A program made the translations under genes and the position numbers. A stretch of 64,000 nt of DNA. It comes from Bryoerythrophyllum caledonicum. Its lineage: Eukaryota > Streptophyta > Bryopsida > Pottiales > Pottiaceae. The notes under the pieces are model-generated. The model was not told the origin of the DNA. It searched no databases and saw only the letters and a list, made by a program, of their open reading frames with translations. The stretch covers positions 12,788,291 through 12,852,290 of the forward strand of contig OZ020515.1 in NCBI GenBank assembly GCA_963971425.1, given 5' to 3'. Numbering within the stretch: the first letter of the stretch is position 1; the number at the start of each line of letters is the position of its first letter. This document shows, piece after piece, positions 10,209 through 24,289 of this stretch.

Positions 10209-13200
10209 CTACAGGGTTTTCGGCGGTGTGGGTTGGGGAGCAATTGAAGAAGGCATCGTATCTACAAAGGGCGACAAAGAAACGCTCGAGGATGGCAAGG
10301 GAATCTGTGCCATGATCTGTGACTTTACAGTCGCAATCTGCTGCTCTATCTCTTTGTAAATTGAGTGGTTCTTGGCAGACTTGGGCCGCAACGTCGTCAG
10401 TGCCGAGTCCAAGGTCTGCTGGATTTCGGCTGTAGAAAAGGGCCTCTCCGATAGGGTCTGCACAACCAACCGCAGCATAAACATGGAATCAGCACAAGAT
10501 GACAATCCTCAAAACTTGATTTGAAGCACTGGAAGCGGGGATCAATTTGTCGCACTAGTTTATGCTAGCAAGGGGGTTATACTCTGACAAGAGTGGTCGG
10601 TTTCAAGAATTACATCACCTGCAGCATTAACAAGGTGGCAACACATGACGTCATCAGTTCCACAGGAAATGTGCAATCCTTGTTTGCACTCGATTGAGTC
10701 GTAGTGTGGTTGAGATCTTGCGCTGAATCACTGGCAGCTGCAGTACTTGTCGTTGCTTGCCTTTGAACAGGTCCGTTTTCATCCGCGTGGGACAACCGAC
10801 TGGAGCTGGCCACAGTTCCAGTGTCAACTTCACTGTTGTCCTCTGTAATTGAAGACGAGGAAGACTGGACCCGCGAACCTGGCTGAGCACCTGGAGTGGA
10901 AGCTCCCTGGAGTGCACCACCAACTTCATGACAATTTGGAGCAGAATAAGGGGATGACTGTTGTGGAGCGGATACAGACCCCGGAATGGAAATTGCCTCC
11001 AGTGCACATCCTAGTTTCTGAAGCGCATCTTCTCCTGCTTTCAAGCCATCCATTGCCTGTATTTCACAAACAAACTTGGTTTGAGATATATGCTGAGACT
11101 TTTACAAATTCAGCGAGTCTGGGTCCCAAACATAAGTTCGAGAGGACAGAGACGCACCTTGACAGCAGTAGAGACCATAATGCCGGCTTGCTTTCTGGCC
11201 GAAAGGGTCACTTCTGCAAGGACCGGGGTTGCGTCTAATGCCCATGGTTCACTAGGCTCAGCCACATCAGGGCTTCCTTGAGAATTTAGCCGATACCAGG
11301 GAGGCATAGCATTATCTTGGTACTTGTTCCTTTGCCGCAACTGCAGCAGTGCATTTGTAACCTGCTGAACATTTACAACAATAGAAACCTCAAAATAAGC
11401 GCATTTTCCTCCTGCAGGTGTAAAAGCTATCGTCGAAGGTCGATTAATATCCTAGAATAAACTAGTATCTGAGCTAGTTGCTATAAAAATAAACACTAGC
11501 CTCTGGAATAACCGTATTAATGTGATATATCCTGAAAAAAGTAATCAACTACGGCAACCGAAACTGGAAGTCCATCGAAGTCGTTTTAAACGATCACTTC
11601 AGCTGATCGTCGGTGAATCAAAATCCGAATACATACCACGAACCGGCAATCCTGGCTTAACATGAAAATAGAATAATTGCATCATACAATCCGAGCAGTC
11701 AACAAACGTGTCAGATTGAAAGAGAAGGAAGCTTTAGCAGGACCTGCTTGTTGACTTCCTTAAGTTGAAGTACGACAGTAGCGTATTGACGTTGAAAGGT
11801 CTCAGTAGATCTAAATCCTTCCCGACTGTTACTTGCTTCCTCATTCATTTGCCGAAGCTCCATAACCAATGCTTCCTGTTCAAAACCATGGAATTTTCGT
11901 CACAACACGAAACGAGTCTGCTACGAAACCCAGTATCTTCAATGTCTTTGATCAGCTACGCAAATTCTGATCAGTTTATAATGCCTCCCAGTAAATGAGC
12001 GCTCATTCGACAGTAAACAAATGGCATTGTTCCTACCTTCTTATCAAGTGCCCGTGAAAGCTCAGCCAATGCTCGAACATCTGCTTCCCTTGCTTGTGAT
12101 TGCAAACCACCAAGAGGTTGGTGTGAACCGGCTCTTTGAGAGGCTACAGCTGACTTTATAGTCACTTCTTTTGCCTCACGCACTGCCCTGTTTGTAACTT
12201 CTTTTGCTTCTCGAACGGCATCTAGGGTATCAGCCTGTCCAGAGCAATGTCACTAATCAGAAAGGCAATTCAAATTGTACTGAAAAAGACACAAAGATGT
12301 TAGACAATGAAACCAAAGTATGTATCAAAATAGATATCGTTGATTACACAAATTCGACAGCCCATATACATGAAATGAAAAGTGAAGGAAAACCTTAAAA
12401 CACATATAAATCAATCAGTCTTAATAGGTGTCCGAACTGAAATCTAACAGCGTCCATATCCAAGGTCTTTGAGTTCCACGAAGGGATAGCCATCGATAGA
12501 CTTTAAGTGTCACAATTCAGTTCATTTCATGCCGTGAAATATTTATCCTGCCAGATACTGAATTCCTCTAGTGACTCAATCACACGGAAATTGCAATCAC
12601 ATAGCCGCACACCTGTGCCCGTTTCGAGAGATCGCTAAGAAAACGTTGTGTAAACATAGAAAACCGACGCTCCAGGCGCTCATTGAGGGCTGCACGAGCA
12701 GCACCCCCAACTCCACCTGAAGCATTCCACGTCCTCAACTTGGAATCATCACTGGGTGCGCGATCCAACCCTTCCACTGACGTGAAACGTCGTCGCATAA
12801 CTTCAGGCATATTGTCAAGAGGATTCGCTGGCATTGCATCGATATCCTGAAAATAAAAGCTGAATTAGACCTTATTGACAATCAATTACTCTACACTAAG
12901 GTTCTGGGCATTGCTAGTTAACAATGTTGAGAGCTTGAGCAAATCTCGAAAGTAAATTTACATTCCTAGTGTTCATATTTACCAGGTCAACCGTATTCAG
13001 GATATTAACTAAGACAAAAAGATCCCTGACAACTATACTCAACATAAAAATTGTGAAGATATATCAAAAACCGCTTGCCATTACCTTTCCTCAGAGAGTG
13101 TGGCTGACTTACTCTCATACAATTTCAATAATATAGCAAGAAAATAACTAATTTATGAGTTCTGTGTAGCTACTGTAGAACTGCTTTTTCCTACCGAAAG

Positions 13201-16200
13201 TAGAGCTAACAGGGTAATGCATTGTACAGGATTGAAGAATAAATACCATGACCAGCTCCACCCCTAATTCCGGTCGATCAAACTGCACTCGACACCGCGA
13301 TCGATCAACTGTAAGGATACTCCCATCATGTATCTCGCGCGTCTTCGGGTGTCGAGCAATTACTTTTTGTCCCACCGTCAAGGGACGTGCTAAATCTGGA
13401 GGAAGCCCTTCTCTAAGACCGGTTCGAAGCTCATGATAATGCGTGCGCACTGACTCACGATATGTTTCCAACTTTTCTCTTTCTTCTTGAAGAAATCTTT
13501 TGGAGAGTCTTCTGGGTTTCCCTAAGGAACTGCATTCAAAGAACAACAGGAAAAGTGTAAAAATTATGACCCAAAATCATGACAACGAGCGCCAGTGAGC
13601 ATCCCCGACTTTCACCTCGTTTACCCAACTACTTACCCTCGTATGACACCCCATTCAACGCGAGTGAGCCTAGGTACATGTCCAAGCCCTGCATGGTTCA
13701 GATATTCCACAAATTCGTTGCGCGCAAACCAAGGGAGGTCAATCGCACTGTAGAACCATTCACACATGCACCATCGCCGAACCTTAGGACAAAGGCAGTG
13801 AATGATCTTTGCCTGCAAAAAGCCAAACACGCAAGTAAGCTACGTCGTCAAGTAATACTTAAAACCAAGCCATGCAAAAAAGTAATTGAACGCTTTTGAA
13901 CCAACAACGTAAGTTCAGCCCTGACAGTGCGTCAACTGTACCTTCGCACTCGTAGTTCCAAGCTCAGGGGTTGTATGTGGACAGAAGGCTGGTTCTCTTC
14001 TTACAAACTCCTGGTGGGGAGAATTTGCCGCGCTGACTGACTTGGTCGGAGTGCCAGCTCTTTCTGCGGGTAATTTCTCCGGCACCCCTTTCTTCTTACT
14101 CCGTAGCTTCAGAGGAAGAGAACTTTCATCAATGTCCATAGAATGGTCTTCTCCGCCCTCCATCACGGCCTGCTTTCCATGGCTGGGAGAATCTCCACCA
14201 TCTACTACACCAGCTTCTGACTGCTGTTTCAGAAGCTTAAGCCCCTGCTTTGAAGATAATAATTTGGTCTCAGCTGGTCTCTTTGCCTTCGTACGTGTCG
14301 TCAGCAGAGCAAAAGCCTCTCCTTCAGGAACTGGAGGAGCAACCTGCAAGGCAAAAGAAAGTCGAAACAAAAACATGTGAGCTTAAACGTGCAAATCATC
14401 TGAAACAACCGCTAATGATCGAGGTAACACTCTCTGTCCATATTAAGCTGTGAAAATAAGCTAAAAGAATAATCTACTTATCACTATAATATCGACTGCA
14501 ATATTTAGCATTGTGTAAGGCTCTCAAATGTTACCTTCGGCGTCTTATCACCAGAGAGTTTTCTCTTCCTCTTTCTGGCACCTGCAGGGGAAGAGGACGG
14601 CTGTCTATCTTCAGAGGCTGCTTCCTCTTCCTCTGTCTTCTGATCTCCTTCCCCTTCCATGTAACCATTTTCTAAATCTTGTCTAGCTTCAGCTGGTGGA
14701 GATTCCAAAACATGTTTTGATTCTGTGACCTCCAGACTAGACCGCTTTCTGGCCTTAATCTCGACACCCTCGGTTTTGCCTTCAAAAGTGGCTGCAACAT
14801 CTAAATAGCACGCACCGTCATAAATACAAACTACTACAACGACCGTCAAGCAAAGAATCCAAACAAAACACTTAACTACACACGCTAATCACAGCACTTA
14901 TTTGACAAATGCAAATTTCCCTCTCCACAACCAAGGTATTTCCTCACTTACCTTGAAGATAAGCTAGAAAATGAAAGATACTTACTAGCAACAACATTTA
15001 AATTCTCACCGAGTTCCAGACCTTCCAACTCCAAAGACGAAGCCGCCAGAGTCGCTAAAGCATCCAGTCCACTGTTGCTATCTGCCATACGTAAGCATCA
15101 ATATGAGATTTTATAATTTGACTGAAAATATCTGTAGAAGTTATGTAATTGAATTCATATGCAAACAGGCGGTGGATATCTTTATTCTGTACATGTTCAC
15201 TATCTTCCGAACAACAAAACTTGACCCTTTGCCAGCTCCGCCACAGTATATACCTCCAGAGAAGAGTTGACGACTCCTCTTCTTCGGCCTTATTGGTGGA
15301 GAACCAGGCCGTCGCCTCCTCTGGGCAGAAGGTGGTTGACTAGACCCCTCTGCTGGCTCATCAGCGCCACTGCCTTGCCTAACTGTTGCTTCCAGCGGCT
15401 CTTTAATATCTTCCTTCTTCTTCTCTCGTGTCTTAGAAGCTTCGAGCTTGTTATCCAAATTCTGTAACTTAGAGGTCTTTGCCATCGGCTTCTTCAACTT
15501 ACTCTTCACATCCGCAACTGTAGGAGTTTTCTTATCTCCGTCTGACCTCAGAGTGCTGCTGCTTGCTTTGGTAGCCCCCTCGTTCTGGATGTCTTTACTT
15601 TCAGGACTTCCTTCCAGCTGGCTTGTTGAGACGGTAGGTTTCACAGATGCATCAGACTCTGTCCTCCACAATGTCTCCTGCCAATGAGTTGAATATATAA
15701 ACCAAGTGAGTTGACAAAATCGGATCCAGCTGTAGTCTTACTAATGCTGTAGCCTAAAAGAAAAGGAAAGTAGATACAGATGTAACAAGAGAAACTGTGA
15801 ATATACAGCACAAGAAAGTCACACTAATTACCTCCTGCTAGTGAATAAAACTGCAATAATCCCTAAAGAACATTTTGCCCTTCAGTTGGCAGCTCCAAAA
15901 CTTTTGATACGACCTTCTATAGACGTTGAAATTGTATATACAAATAAATTAATCAAATTTCTTTAAAATTGTCAAAATAAAAATCTTATCTTTAGTGTGA
16001 AATTTTTATTTTTAAGTAAGTCAAACATTTTCGCACAAAGTCGGGCAAGTAACAAAAAAATTCTCTACTTCCACATTTTAAAATAGAGATTTTATTTTTA
16101 TTTTTATTTTTTGTAACTGTTAAAAGTGTTGAATACAAATTTTTCTTGACTATTTGGTTTTCATTCAAGAACAGATTCTGTCACAAAAAATTAAAATGTG

Positions 16201-18735
16201 TTTAGGCAATTTTTAAACCACTGCTCCTTGCACAATTTTTGAATATGCTACACTCGTCTTCTACCTCTAAAAATTGTGTACAATCAACTGACATCATGAC
16301 AGGATGATGGAATAAAACTGACACCAAGTGAAGTCAAAGTCAAAGTATGTTGATCCTCTCAATGCAAGGAAGAAATAAACCTTCCTCTTCGCTTCAAACA
16401 CTAAAATCTTGCAATTCGTGGAGTCAAAGTTTGTGAAATTATGTGAGCATGTGATTGTATTGATCTAGATTGAAATCCTACGTTTGAAAGTTTAAATGAA
16501 ACTATTTCTCTCCTTTTTAATTCTTTACATTAGAATTGACAGTTATTTAAGTGTCTTTGGTGTGAAATAGTCAAGGAACTTTCGGGGTTAAAGCCACATG
16601 ACCAGTATCTTAACCTCTCCAGCTTCTGAAATTGACGAGAAGCGGGTCAGAAGTACCTTGTCCCCATTCTGGTGAACGGAGTTTTGTCGAAGGCTCCTGC
16701 GTGAAGGAGTATTTGAAGCCGATGGTGATGCTGTCTGCTTTGACACTAAGGTGCGAGCAGCTGCGACATCAGAGTCAGAATCCTCTTCAACTCTATTCTG
16801 AAGCTTGGGGACCGGGTGTTTAATGGTCTGTATTCTCTTCTCCAACGCATTACCGGTCTGAAACCGAGGAGTCCGTTTGCCTACTGGTCGAGTACGATTT
16901 GCTGTAGGGAAACATTCATACATCAGTTAAACAAAGTTACTTTGACCATTTCCAAATACCCACTCGAAGTAAAAGGAGATGCGCATGAACACCGACACGT
17001 GAGAAAATCCCACTCACACTACGCTACGAGCAAAGCTATTCAAACAAACAGTTTAAAAGTCATGCTTTCACATTGCTCTTCTAGCTCTACATGTCAGCTA
17101 AAATATCCACTGTATGGAACACCGCAGCTGAAGAAATGATGCAGCTTACTTCTTGGTCTTTTGGCAGGTGAAGGACCCCCGACGCCATTGGTTCCCACAA
17201 TACTATCTGAGCGTATGCTGCTGCTTTCCATGGCGAGACTGATGACTGTTTTCTTCAACTTTGAGGGTTGAATATAATTCGACGGTTCATCTGAACCCAC
17301 GCCATCTTCACTACTTTCTGCATCTGCACTCTGGCTTTCATCCTGCAAAAATTATGAATCAGTATTGCATAATCGTAGCCACTCAACTCTATTGCATATT
17401 TCATATATGAGTTCATTTTCAGCATGATGTAAGCAGTTCATGTTTCCAGACCTGAATAAACCTACAAGAAGCTTAGTCATCGATTAAGCCCTGTGATAAA
17501 TTGAACTAAACGATAAGATAAGAAAAACAATTCCTCGCTTGGCTGTGTGAATATTAATCGATTGTGTGAAGGGTATTTTAAAATACATAACCTCATTCAG
17601 GACACAACACATACCAGCAGGTTGTAATGATCCGTCATCATGGCTGTAAGTCCAGCAGCAGATGCAGCTCCTTCAGGAAGAGACAAATATGCCTGCAATG
17701 CCCGAGTATATTGGAGATATTCCCTTAATAATGAGTGATATCAGACAAACTACTGAAAACGCTTTAAAAAACTCAAGCACAAATAAAAACAGACAAAAAT
17801 TAGAAATTTAAAAATAAAAATAAAACTTCTAGCATATTTGGATATCTATACCTTGTTTGTGGTATAAAGTGCCTCCACCATTTCTGCCGTCCTCTTGTGT
17901 AAACTCGCAGACACCTGACACAAATAAGTTCTTCGAACCTCTTAATGGACATTGATTTGACCCAGATACCGATGACTGCCGCAATAAAGTCGTCAATCAC
18001 GTGGACACCTACAATCTTCAATTCGCTTTTTTGGTTACAAAATATTTCTCTCATCTACAACATTCGATGTTTGCACATTTCCTGAAGAAACTGCCTTGTA
18101 ATTTGTAAACAAACCGTAATTGTCAAGGTGTCGCAAAGAAGTACAAGTTCTGCACGATCTAAGACCAGCTTAATATATTCTGTAATTTGATGACATAGAA
18201 CCCTATTCTAAGCTGAATACCCCTACCTTGAGCTCCAGAGGGATGGATGGGTGGATTGATTACCTTCTTCCACTCCTTGCCATATTTGCGAAAGGCTTGA
18301 TAGAACATCTCAAGATCATCTTCACTCCAAGGAGGTCCCAGCATATCTGTCAATTTTCGCTTCTGCATCACCAGCCATTTTACAATCATCACCTCCACAT
18401 CCATGGTTCTCAGATCCCACGATACCCAAACATGTATCCGCAAAGAGATCTGAAAAAACATAGCTAGGTGAAAACAATCTGCATGGACGAACTTTGTAAC
18501 AACCGAAACCTGCTGCACCTATGTTTATGACTACAAAGTTATTGATGCACTTGCGGTCGATATTCAATCTAAGAAGAAGCAATCTTCACATTGGACATTT
18601 TAGCAGCTGGATGTGAAAGTTCTGTATCATTACCCTTTGTTTGCCTTTTTCCGCTCCATCTTCGTCTCTATCTAAACCACCTGCAGTTTTTATCGCAGGT
18701 TTTGAGGACGTTCTTGGCCGCCTGGCCGATGCCAT
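10209..18735 (-). CDS. ALY: ALWAYS EARLY / LIN-9 family protein (18 exons, 1299 aa)
   Basis: Plant member of the LIN-9/Mip130/Twit family, the DIRP-domain subunit of MuvB/DREAM-type complexes controlling cell-cycle and developmental genes in the nucleus. Coding exons: 18735-18634, 18362-18264, 17914-17852, 17692-17615, 17342-17150, 16901-16615, 15677-15254, 15081-15010, 14800-14535, 14343-13942, 13812-13637, 13529-13247, 12846-12613, 12234-12037, 11875-11744, 11361-11158, 11056-10619, 10457-10209. All phases agree. A SANT/Myb module spans about residues 38-100 ('[20 protein letters not shown]'), then '[20 protein letters not shown]'. The DIRP domain is at about 670-770 ('[20 protein letters not shown]', '[19 protein letters not shown]'), followed by a Tudor-like '[20 protein letters not shown]'. 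The C-terminal '[18 protein letters not shown]' block matches plant ALYs. The acidic/basic linker (exons 5-10) is low complexity and poorly conserved. At 1299 aa it is longer than the roughly 1000-aa Arabidopsis proteins I recall. Confidence 0.93.
15830..16350. repeat. dispersed repeat family A copy inside ALY intron 6
   Basis: This AT-rich block lies within the 937-bp intron between the exons at 15677 and 16901, the longest intron of this gene. It shares ordered matches with 2500-2980 (see that entry), and its last part matches 8255-8300. It explains much of the intron's length. No coding remnant or terminal repeats are visible. Confidence 0.6.
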
Positions 18736-20930
18736 CTTGGTGCTGCAAAATTTTCTTAATTCTCCACTTCACAAACGCTAAATGCACATAGTCCCACCAA
18801 AATTTCTGACAGGAGCATTGGAGGGGACTCGGACGGGAACCTGTGCCCGTTCAGTTCGCTTCTGGTGGTCAATCGTGCCGACAATAGAACTTCTAGAGGA
18901 TTGGAAAGCCACTTTCTTTGGTGTAATCAAATGAAGAACATCCGACCCAAACTCAACGCTGCTATTATCGCCTACATATCTGCAGAACCCGAGAAGGAAC
19001 CATCAGAAAATCATACTCCTCATCCTGTTATTATCAGCCTAGTCAACAACGGAGTGTACAAAATCCTTCTCAAACTCATCAACTACACCGTATCATACTT
19101 TTGCTGGTATAAGGATTGACAAGAGCATGCTGCATCATGCAAACTGCAATAAGAGTACAGAGAAACAGTTTCTGCACAGTCTTCAATCTTACTTGACAAG
19201 GAATACCACCATCCACAAAATGACCTAGTCACACTGAAAATGCTTCGTAACGTAAAATCTATAGAATTTGCAGAAATACAAAGCAATGCAAAAGTATGAT
19301 CTAATAGATTCGTCTCCAGTAATGAGCCACATTCATCAGTACAGACGGGACAACGACTACCAAGTTATTGTCTCTCCAAGACGCTTGAAATCTAAATTGT
19401 ATCCAGAAAACAAGGTGATACAAAACCAGAAGATCATATTCTTCAGACTTGCAGAACGCATATACAGAGTGGAGGAACAAAGACGAGGGGGAAATTCATG
19501 TGCAACAGCTAGGAGCAGAAACGAAGGACACTCTCGGAGAAGAAAGCTATAGTAGACTGTAAGAAGGAAACCTATCCCCAGGCGATAACGAGTCGATACA
19601 ATCGTGGCGACAACCTAAGAGATGAATCCAGATCCCTCAGGAAAAAGAATCGCTGCGATTCATTTGCAACACAGCACCAGAAAATCAAACCAAGTGACTC
19701 TTAAAATCGTCAAAACGGCCGATATCGCTTCCTCTGTCACAAAACGTGAAGAAGACAGCAAAAGAAATCAGGAAGACTTCCTCTCTTCGCCATCGATTAC
19801 AATCTATGTTCTCCCTCGAAAGCTGAAAGGCCAGAAAAACAGAGCATTGGTTCCGATACGCGAAATAATCCACTTTCCGACCACGTTAAACAAGTCCGAA
19901 CTACCTAAAGATCAAGCCGAAACGTGGCAAGACCAGCGCCTACAAACCACGGACCAGAAAATCAGAGAAGCCTAAAGCGAGAGGAACGCATCAAGTTCCC
20001 TCCATTTTCCAAATTCCTCGAACAAAGGCCTCCAGTACCTCGAATCGTAACCAAAACGCCTCTCCACACACAACTCCTCCGCTACGCTTCCGTATCCAAA
20101 CCTCCACGAGCCAGAAAACCTCTACCGCACACGAAACACCTCCAAATTGCGCTCTCTCTCTCTGCGCAACCAAAACCAGAGACGCAATCGCGCCTCGACA
20201 TCAACGACCGCCACAACCTCCACGCGATCACACGAAATCCATCCAACCAAAGCAGAATTCCGCTCTCCAAACCTCTTCCCCTCTCGCTAACCCCGCCCGT
20301 CCAACAACAAACTCCGGAAGCTCTCCCCGCTCAATCACACAACCTCAAATCCACACGCGACCAAATTACGTCTCCGCTCTCGCCAAATGGCGCAAATCAA
20401 GCCAAATTCCGCCGCGACCAAACTCCAATACCGCAGCTGACGAAACCCCGCGAACCACAACCAAAACCTTACCAAATTGCGAGTACTGAACCAAAACGGG
20501 CGAAATGGAGCTCAAACGAGAGCGCAATCCCGCAGCGACGGCGAAGGCGGGGATGCGACGCTGCCCATGGCGGCAAAAGGCGGGCCGGAGCGCATCGCCG
20601 AGGGGTGTGTGGTCAGAGCTCCGGAAGGAAGGCCTGTCGTCAAGTTCCATAGCATTTTCAAAAGCCTTGGTAACCTAGCCTTGTTCGTCGAGCTTCGAAC
20701 CCCAGGCGCCGGCGACTGGCGGACGGCGGGCGGACGGAGGGCGGCGGCGTGGGCAGCGGCGGGCGCGACCGGGGGTCGGGGCGGGCGTCGTCCATCTCCG
20801 TCCTGGACTCCGTCGGCCTCCCTCCGTCGCGGGTGATGAAATTTTGAAATTGTGGGACTGCAGTGGTCAAGGGGCCAATGGGGCCTCTCCTTCCTTCTCT
20901 CTTGCTGGCATTATTGGCACTTCCTTTTGG
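18736..20930. promoter_or_regulatory. ALY upstream region, probable 5' UTR and promoter
   Basis: The DNA between the ALY start codon and about 20.9 kb includes a purine/pyrimidine-skewed segment (19.6-20.6 kb) and a GC-rich, CpG-rich island at about 20500-20830 ('ggcggacggcgggcgg'). The long plus-strand ORF at 19924-20652 is Pro/Lys-rich without a recognisable domain; I read it as antisense to a leader. The transcription start and any 5' UTR intron cannot be fixed from sequence. Confidence 0.4.
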
Positions 20931-21040
20931 GGGTTCCACACTAGGACCAAAGACCAAACTATTCTAACTTAACCTCAAGTTCAACACCACGCTAGGACCA
21001 AAAGACCAAATTATTATAACTTAACCTCAAGTTCAACACC
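20925..21040. repeat. tandem duplication, about 57-bp unit
   Basis: 'ctaggaccaaagaccaaa' followed by 'taacttaacctcaagttcaa' occurs twice in succession, at about 20940 and 20993, with few differences. This marks the switch from the GC-rich ALY upstream island to AT-rich intergenic DNA. Confidence 0.75.
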
Positions 21041-24000
21041 TCCATGTTGAACTATTTATTAATTTGGGGAAAGGCTGTTTGGCATTCAAAATTAAAATAA
21101 AACTGAAAGACGAGAATATATTTTAAGCGTGTTTTGACAACCATAGGATTTGAACTCGAGACCGTAGGCCTCCAAGTTGAGTCTTTTATGCATATTTTTA
21201 AAATCCTAATTTGGATTGAATTAACAGAAACGGTATGGGAAGAGAAAAAAACCTCAAAGAGATCGAGACGGGAAACACACCATGAGGCAAGCACTTAGCA
21301 CAAAACCAAAGAGGGGAGAAGGGGAATCCGGAAGGAGTCAGAAGCAACTCCCACAAAGAGAAGGAGACCCACACCTAAAGTGGGGACTCAAAAAGATATT
21401 GATGCATATTCTACTGTAGATAAAAGCTTTTCCAAGCCCCACTCCTCGCTCCATGTTGCAAATTTTGTTCATTGATATTTTCTTCAATTTTGACATTTTC
21501 AATCATTTTGAATTGATTTGGCATGCCTTTTTTAATTAATTAAGACCGATGTGTTGAGAGAGGCTCACTGGGCAAGTTATGTAGTTAGAAAAAAACATTA
21601 AATACACAATTTGCAGATTTTGGATTCTCGTAGTGTAAAAGTCCAAGGGCTGAGTTGAGAGGTTGTGATCTAAACTATTTTAAAATTTCCAAAGTAAAAT
21701 TTTACTTCAGAGGGGTCCTAATTTTTTGAAATTTTCCTCTCACTTTCTTCAACCGGCGCATTTTTCTGACCAAAGTGGCAGTTTTCTTGAAGCTCTAGCA
21801 TTTTTCTTGACCAATCAAATTGCTAGTAGTACTTGGTCATAAATTGCTAGTAGTACCCTTGGTCTTAAAAAATTCTAGTCTTGGCTATTGTGGATTTCTC
21901 TTATATGTCATACAATTCTCTTATCTGACATAGATTTTTCTTCTTTGTTATAGAGTTTTTTAATTACTATGGATGGATAGCAAGTTTATCTAATTAGTTG
22001 TCTATAGTACATGTATTATTTTCATCTTTTTGTTTGATATTAATTACAATCCTTGGTTTTTTCTCGTGTCTTTTCAATAAAAATATTTTTAAAATAATTA
22101 TTTTTGAAAGGATTGGGTGTTTGATTATGATATTGGGAAATTGAAAATTGTAGGTTGTGATAATTTTGACTAAATTTTGGTTTTTATGTTTGGTAGTATT
22201 TGAATTCTACAAGACACATTAAATTTTTGAAGACTTTAGAGTTATTTGTAAAGTCACTTGAAGTATGGACAATATTTTTTCCTTTCTTTGAGTTTATAAC
22301 ACTACTATTTTTTCACTTTATGCACTTAGTAAATATAGAAAAACTTGATGGTTTGTCTTAGGTGTTGAAGCTAGTGTTTGTTATATTTTGTTTTTGTATC
22401 CTTTTTTTTTTCTTGACTTCATAACAGCAAAATTTTTGGTAAAATTACAATCCTTTACAATAAAAAGTAGTATGATGTTATTTAAGAAGCATTAAATCCA
22501 ATGTTCTCATGGGATCGGTAAAATGTGCATAAAATTGTTTATTGTAAAAGGACATTTGCAAGTCCATTGTTTTGTGTATGATGACATCTTTTTCATGTTC
22601 CATATTAACATGATGAAATATAACATCAATCTAAAAATATTTCAAGATATCAACTAAATTCAATCTTTAATTTTGGTTTGACATTTCAAGCCAAGAATCT
22701 AAAACAAGTTTTTAATAAAGACTCGGCACTTATTTGAATTGTGAATAATATAACCTTTTTATTTCCTTTTCATTAGCAAGGCAAATGGAATCAAAAACCT
22801 TAATTCTAGATTACCAAAAAAATCAGAAACTTTCCTATTATTTACATCCTTAAAAAAAGAATGAAGAGATGTAAATATTGAGTTTTTTACATGACATGAG
22901 GGTATGAAGTCAAATAATGACTTGAAGTTTGAAAGAGGGATCGTAATTTGTTTGAATTTTTTTTAATTGCTTTCTATTATAGTTGAAACATTGCTTCAAG
23001 TGCACTTAATATAGATTATATTATTATGTTTTTGTTCAATTTTTAAAAATGATTTTCTTTAACACCAAATACTCATTTTACAGTGATAGTATCAAAAATT
23101 ATGTATACTCTCACAAACAAAAAGCGGCATACATGGATGTTGTAGGAAGAATGCAAAATCTTAAACCCTAAACCCTACATATAAAGACATATCATAATGT
23201 CTTAATAAGGATGTTTGCAATGCATCTAATCAACAATTAAATGACTAAGTGATATTCAAATAGATAGATTTAACCTATCACAATTTGTATACAAAAGAAA
23301 TGGAGTGAAATAGAAGAAGAAGAACTCTAGTCTCCAAAGGAGGCCGGCATGGATAGAGTGTTTCTTCTTTCTTCAGAGTTAGCTCCCAAGGCATGTAGAT
23401 AATACTACTTTTTAAAGAGAAAATGTCTTTATTTATAATAATGATCAAATTTGGTGAGCTTGAACATCCTATAGGTCTTATTTAATAACCAAGTGGTGTT
23501 GCAAGGCGAGGATTTTATGAAGAATTTTATATTTATTCCTCAAGAACAATGATGATCATTAAGACTGTTGATTCAAAACTCATGAGCATTTTTTAATGCA
23601 AAACATCAAAGAAATAATTATGTTGAAAAGAGTGGATTGTGCAGGTTTATAATTGGGCCTACGTACCTTGGCTTAGATAATATGATGAACATTTGCTATG
23701 ATGGAAGAAATTATGATTATATGCAAATTTCTTTTACTTGATTTCTAACCAAAATTAACTTCTAGAGCTGGGTACCTCTTGTAGGGAACATAAACATGTT
23801 TTGTCTCTAAGATGATAGTCTATTGGTACTTTAACTTCCAAGTAGCTTTGGGAGATAATAATAAATTTGAATGTTGCCTAAATTTTTGGAAAATTTAAGT
23901 CCAACCATACCTCCAAAAGAATCATATAAAAAGGATGCTTCAAACTATAAAAATAAGCAATAAGGTAATAATACAAAGATGCTTATATGATCTCAACATT

Positions 24001-24289
24001 GTTACCAAAAGAACTTTTATATACACAACTGAGACAATTTAGAGGTTCTAATGGTGGGTAATAGAAATGTTAAAGGTTTTTAAAATCACCATAGATGAAA
24101 AATGAAATTTCCTTTTATGAAGAATAAAAACTATTTGAATAAATGCCTAACTTAATTTAACTATCCTTGAAAGGTGCCCAATTTTAAATTTAAACTCTTT
24201 ATGCTAACTAACTTACTCTTTCATTTGATTAGATCGTTAGATAGAAAAGTCTTAAACCTGTTTGGAGGCTAATAATCCTTATACATGAG
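21041..24289. other. AT-rich gene desert with decayed repeats
   Basis: I find no gene in more than 3 kb. Visible items are 'ggatttgaactcgagacc' at about 21147, a phrase often seen in plant retroelement debris; a short local duplication of 'aaattgctagtagtac' near 21826 and 21841; and a short 'aaaccctaaaccctac' telomere-like run near 23164. No element ends could be defined. Confidence 0.5.

Noticed and set aside
19924..20652. 242-codon plus-strand ORF upstream of ALY
   Set aside because: Pro/Lys/Gln-rich with no domain, antisense to the probable ALY leader, no splice partners. It reads as a composition artefact.
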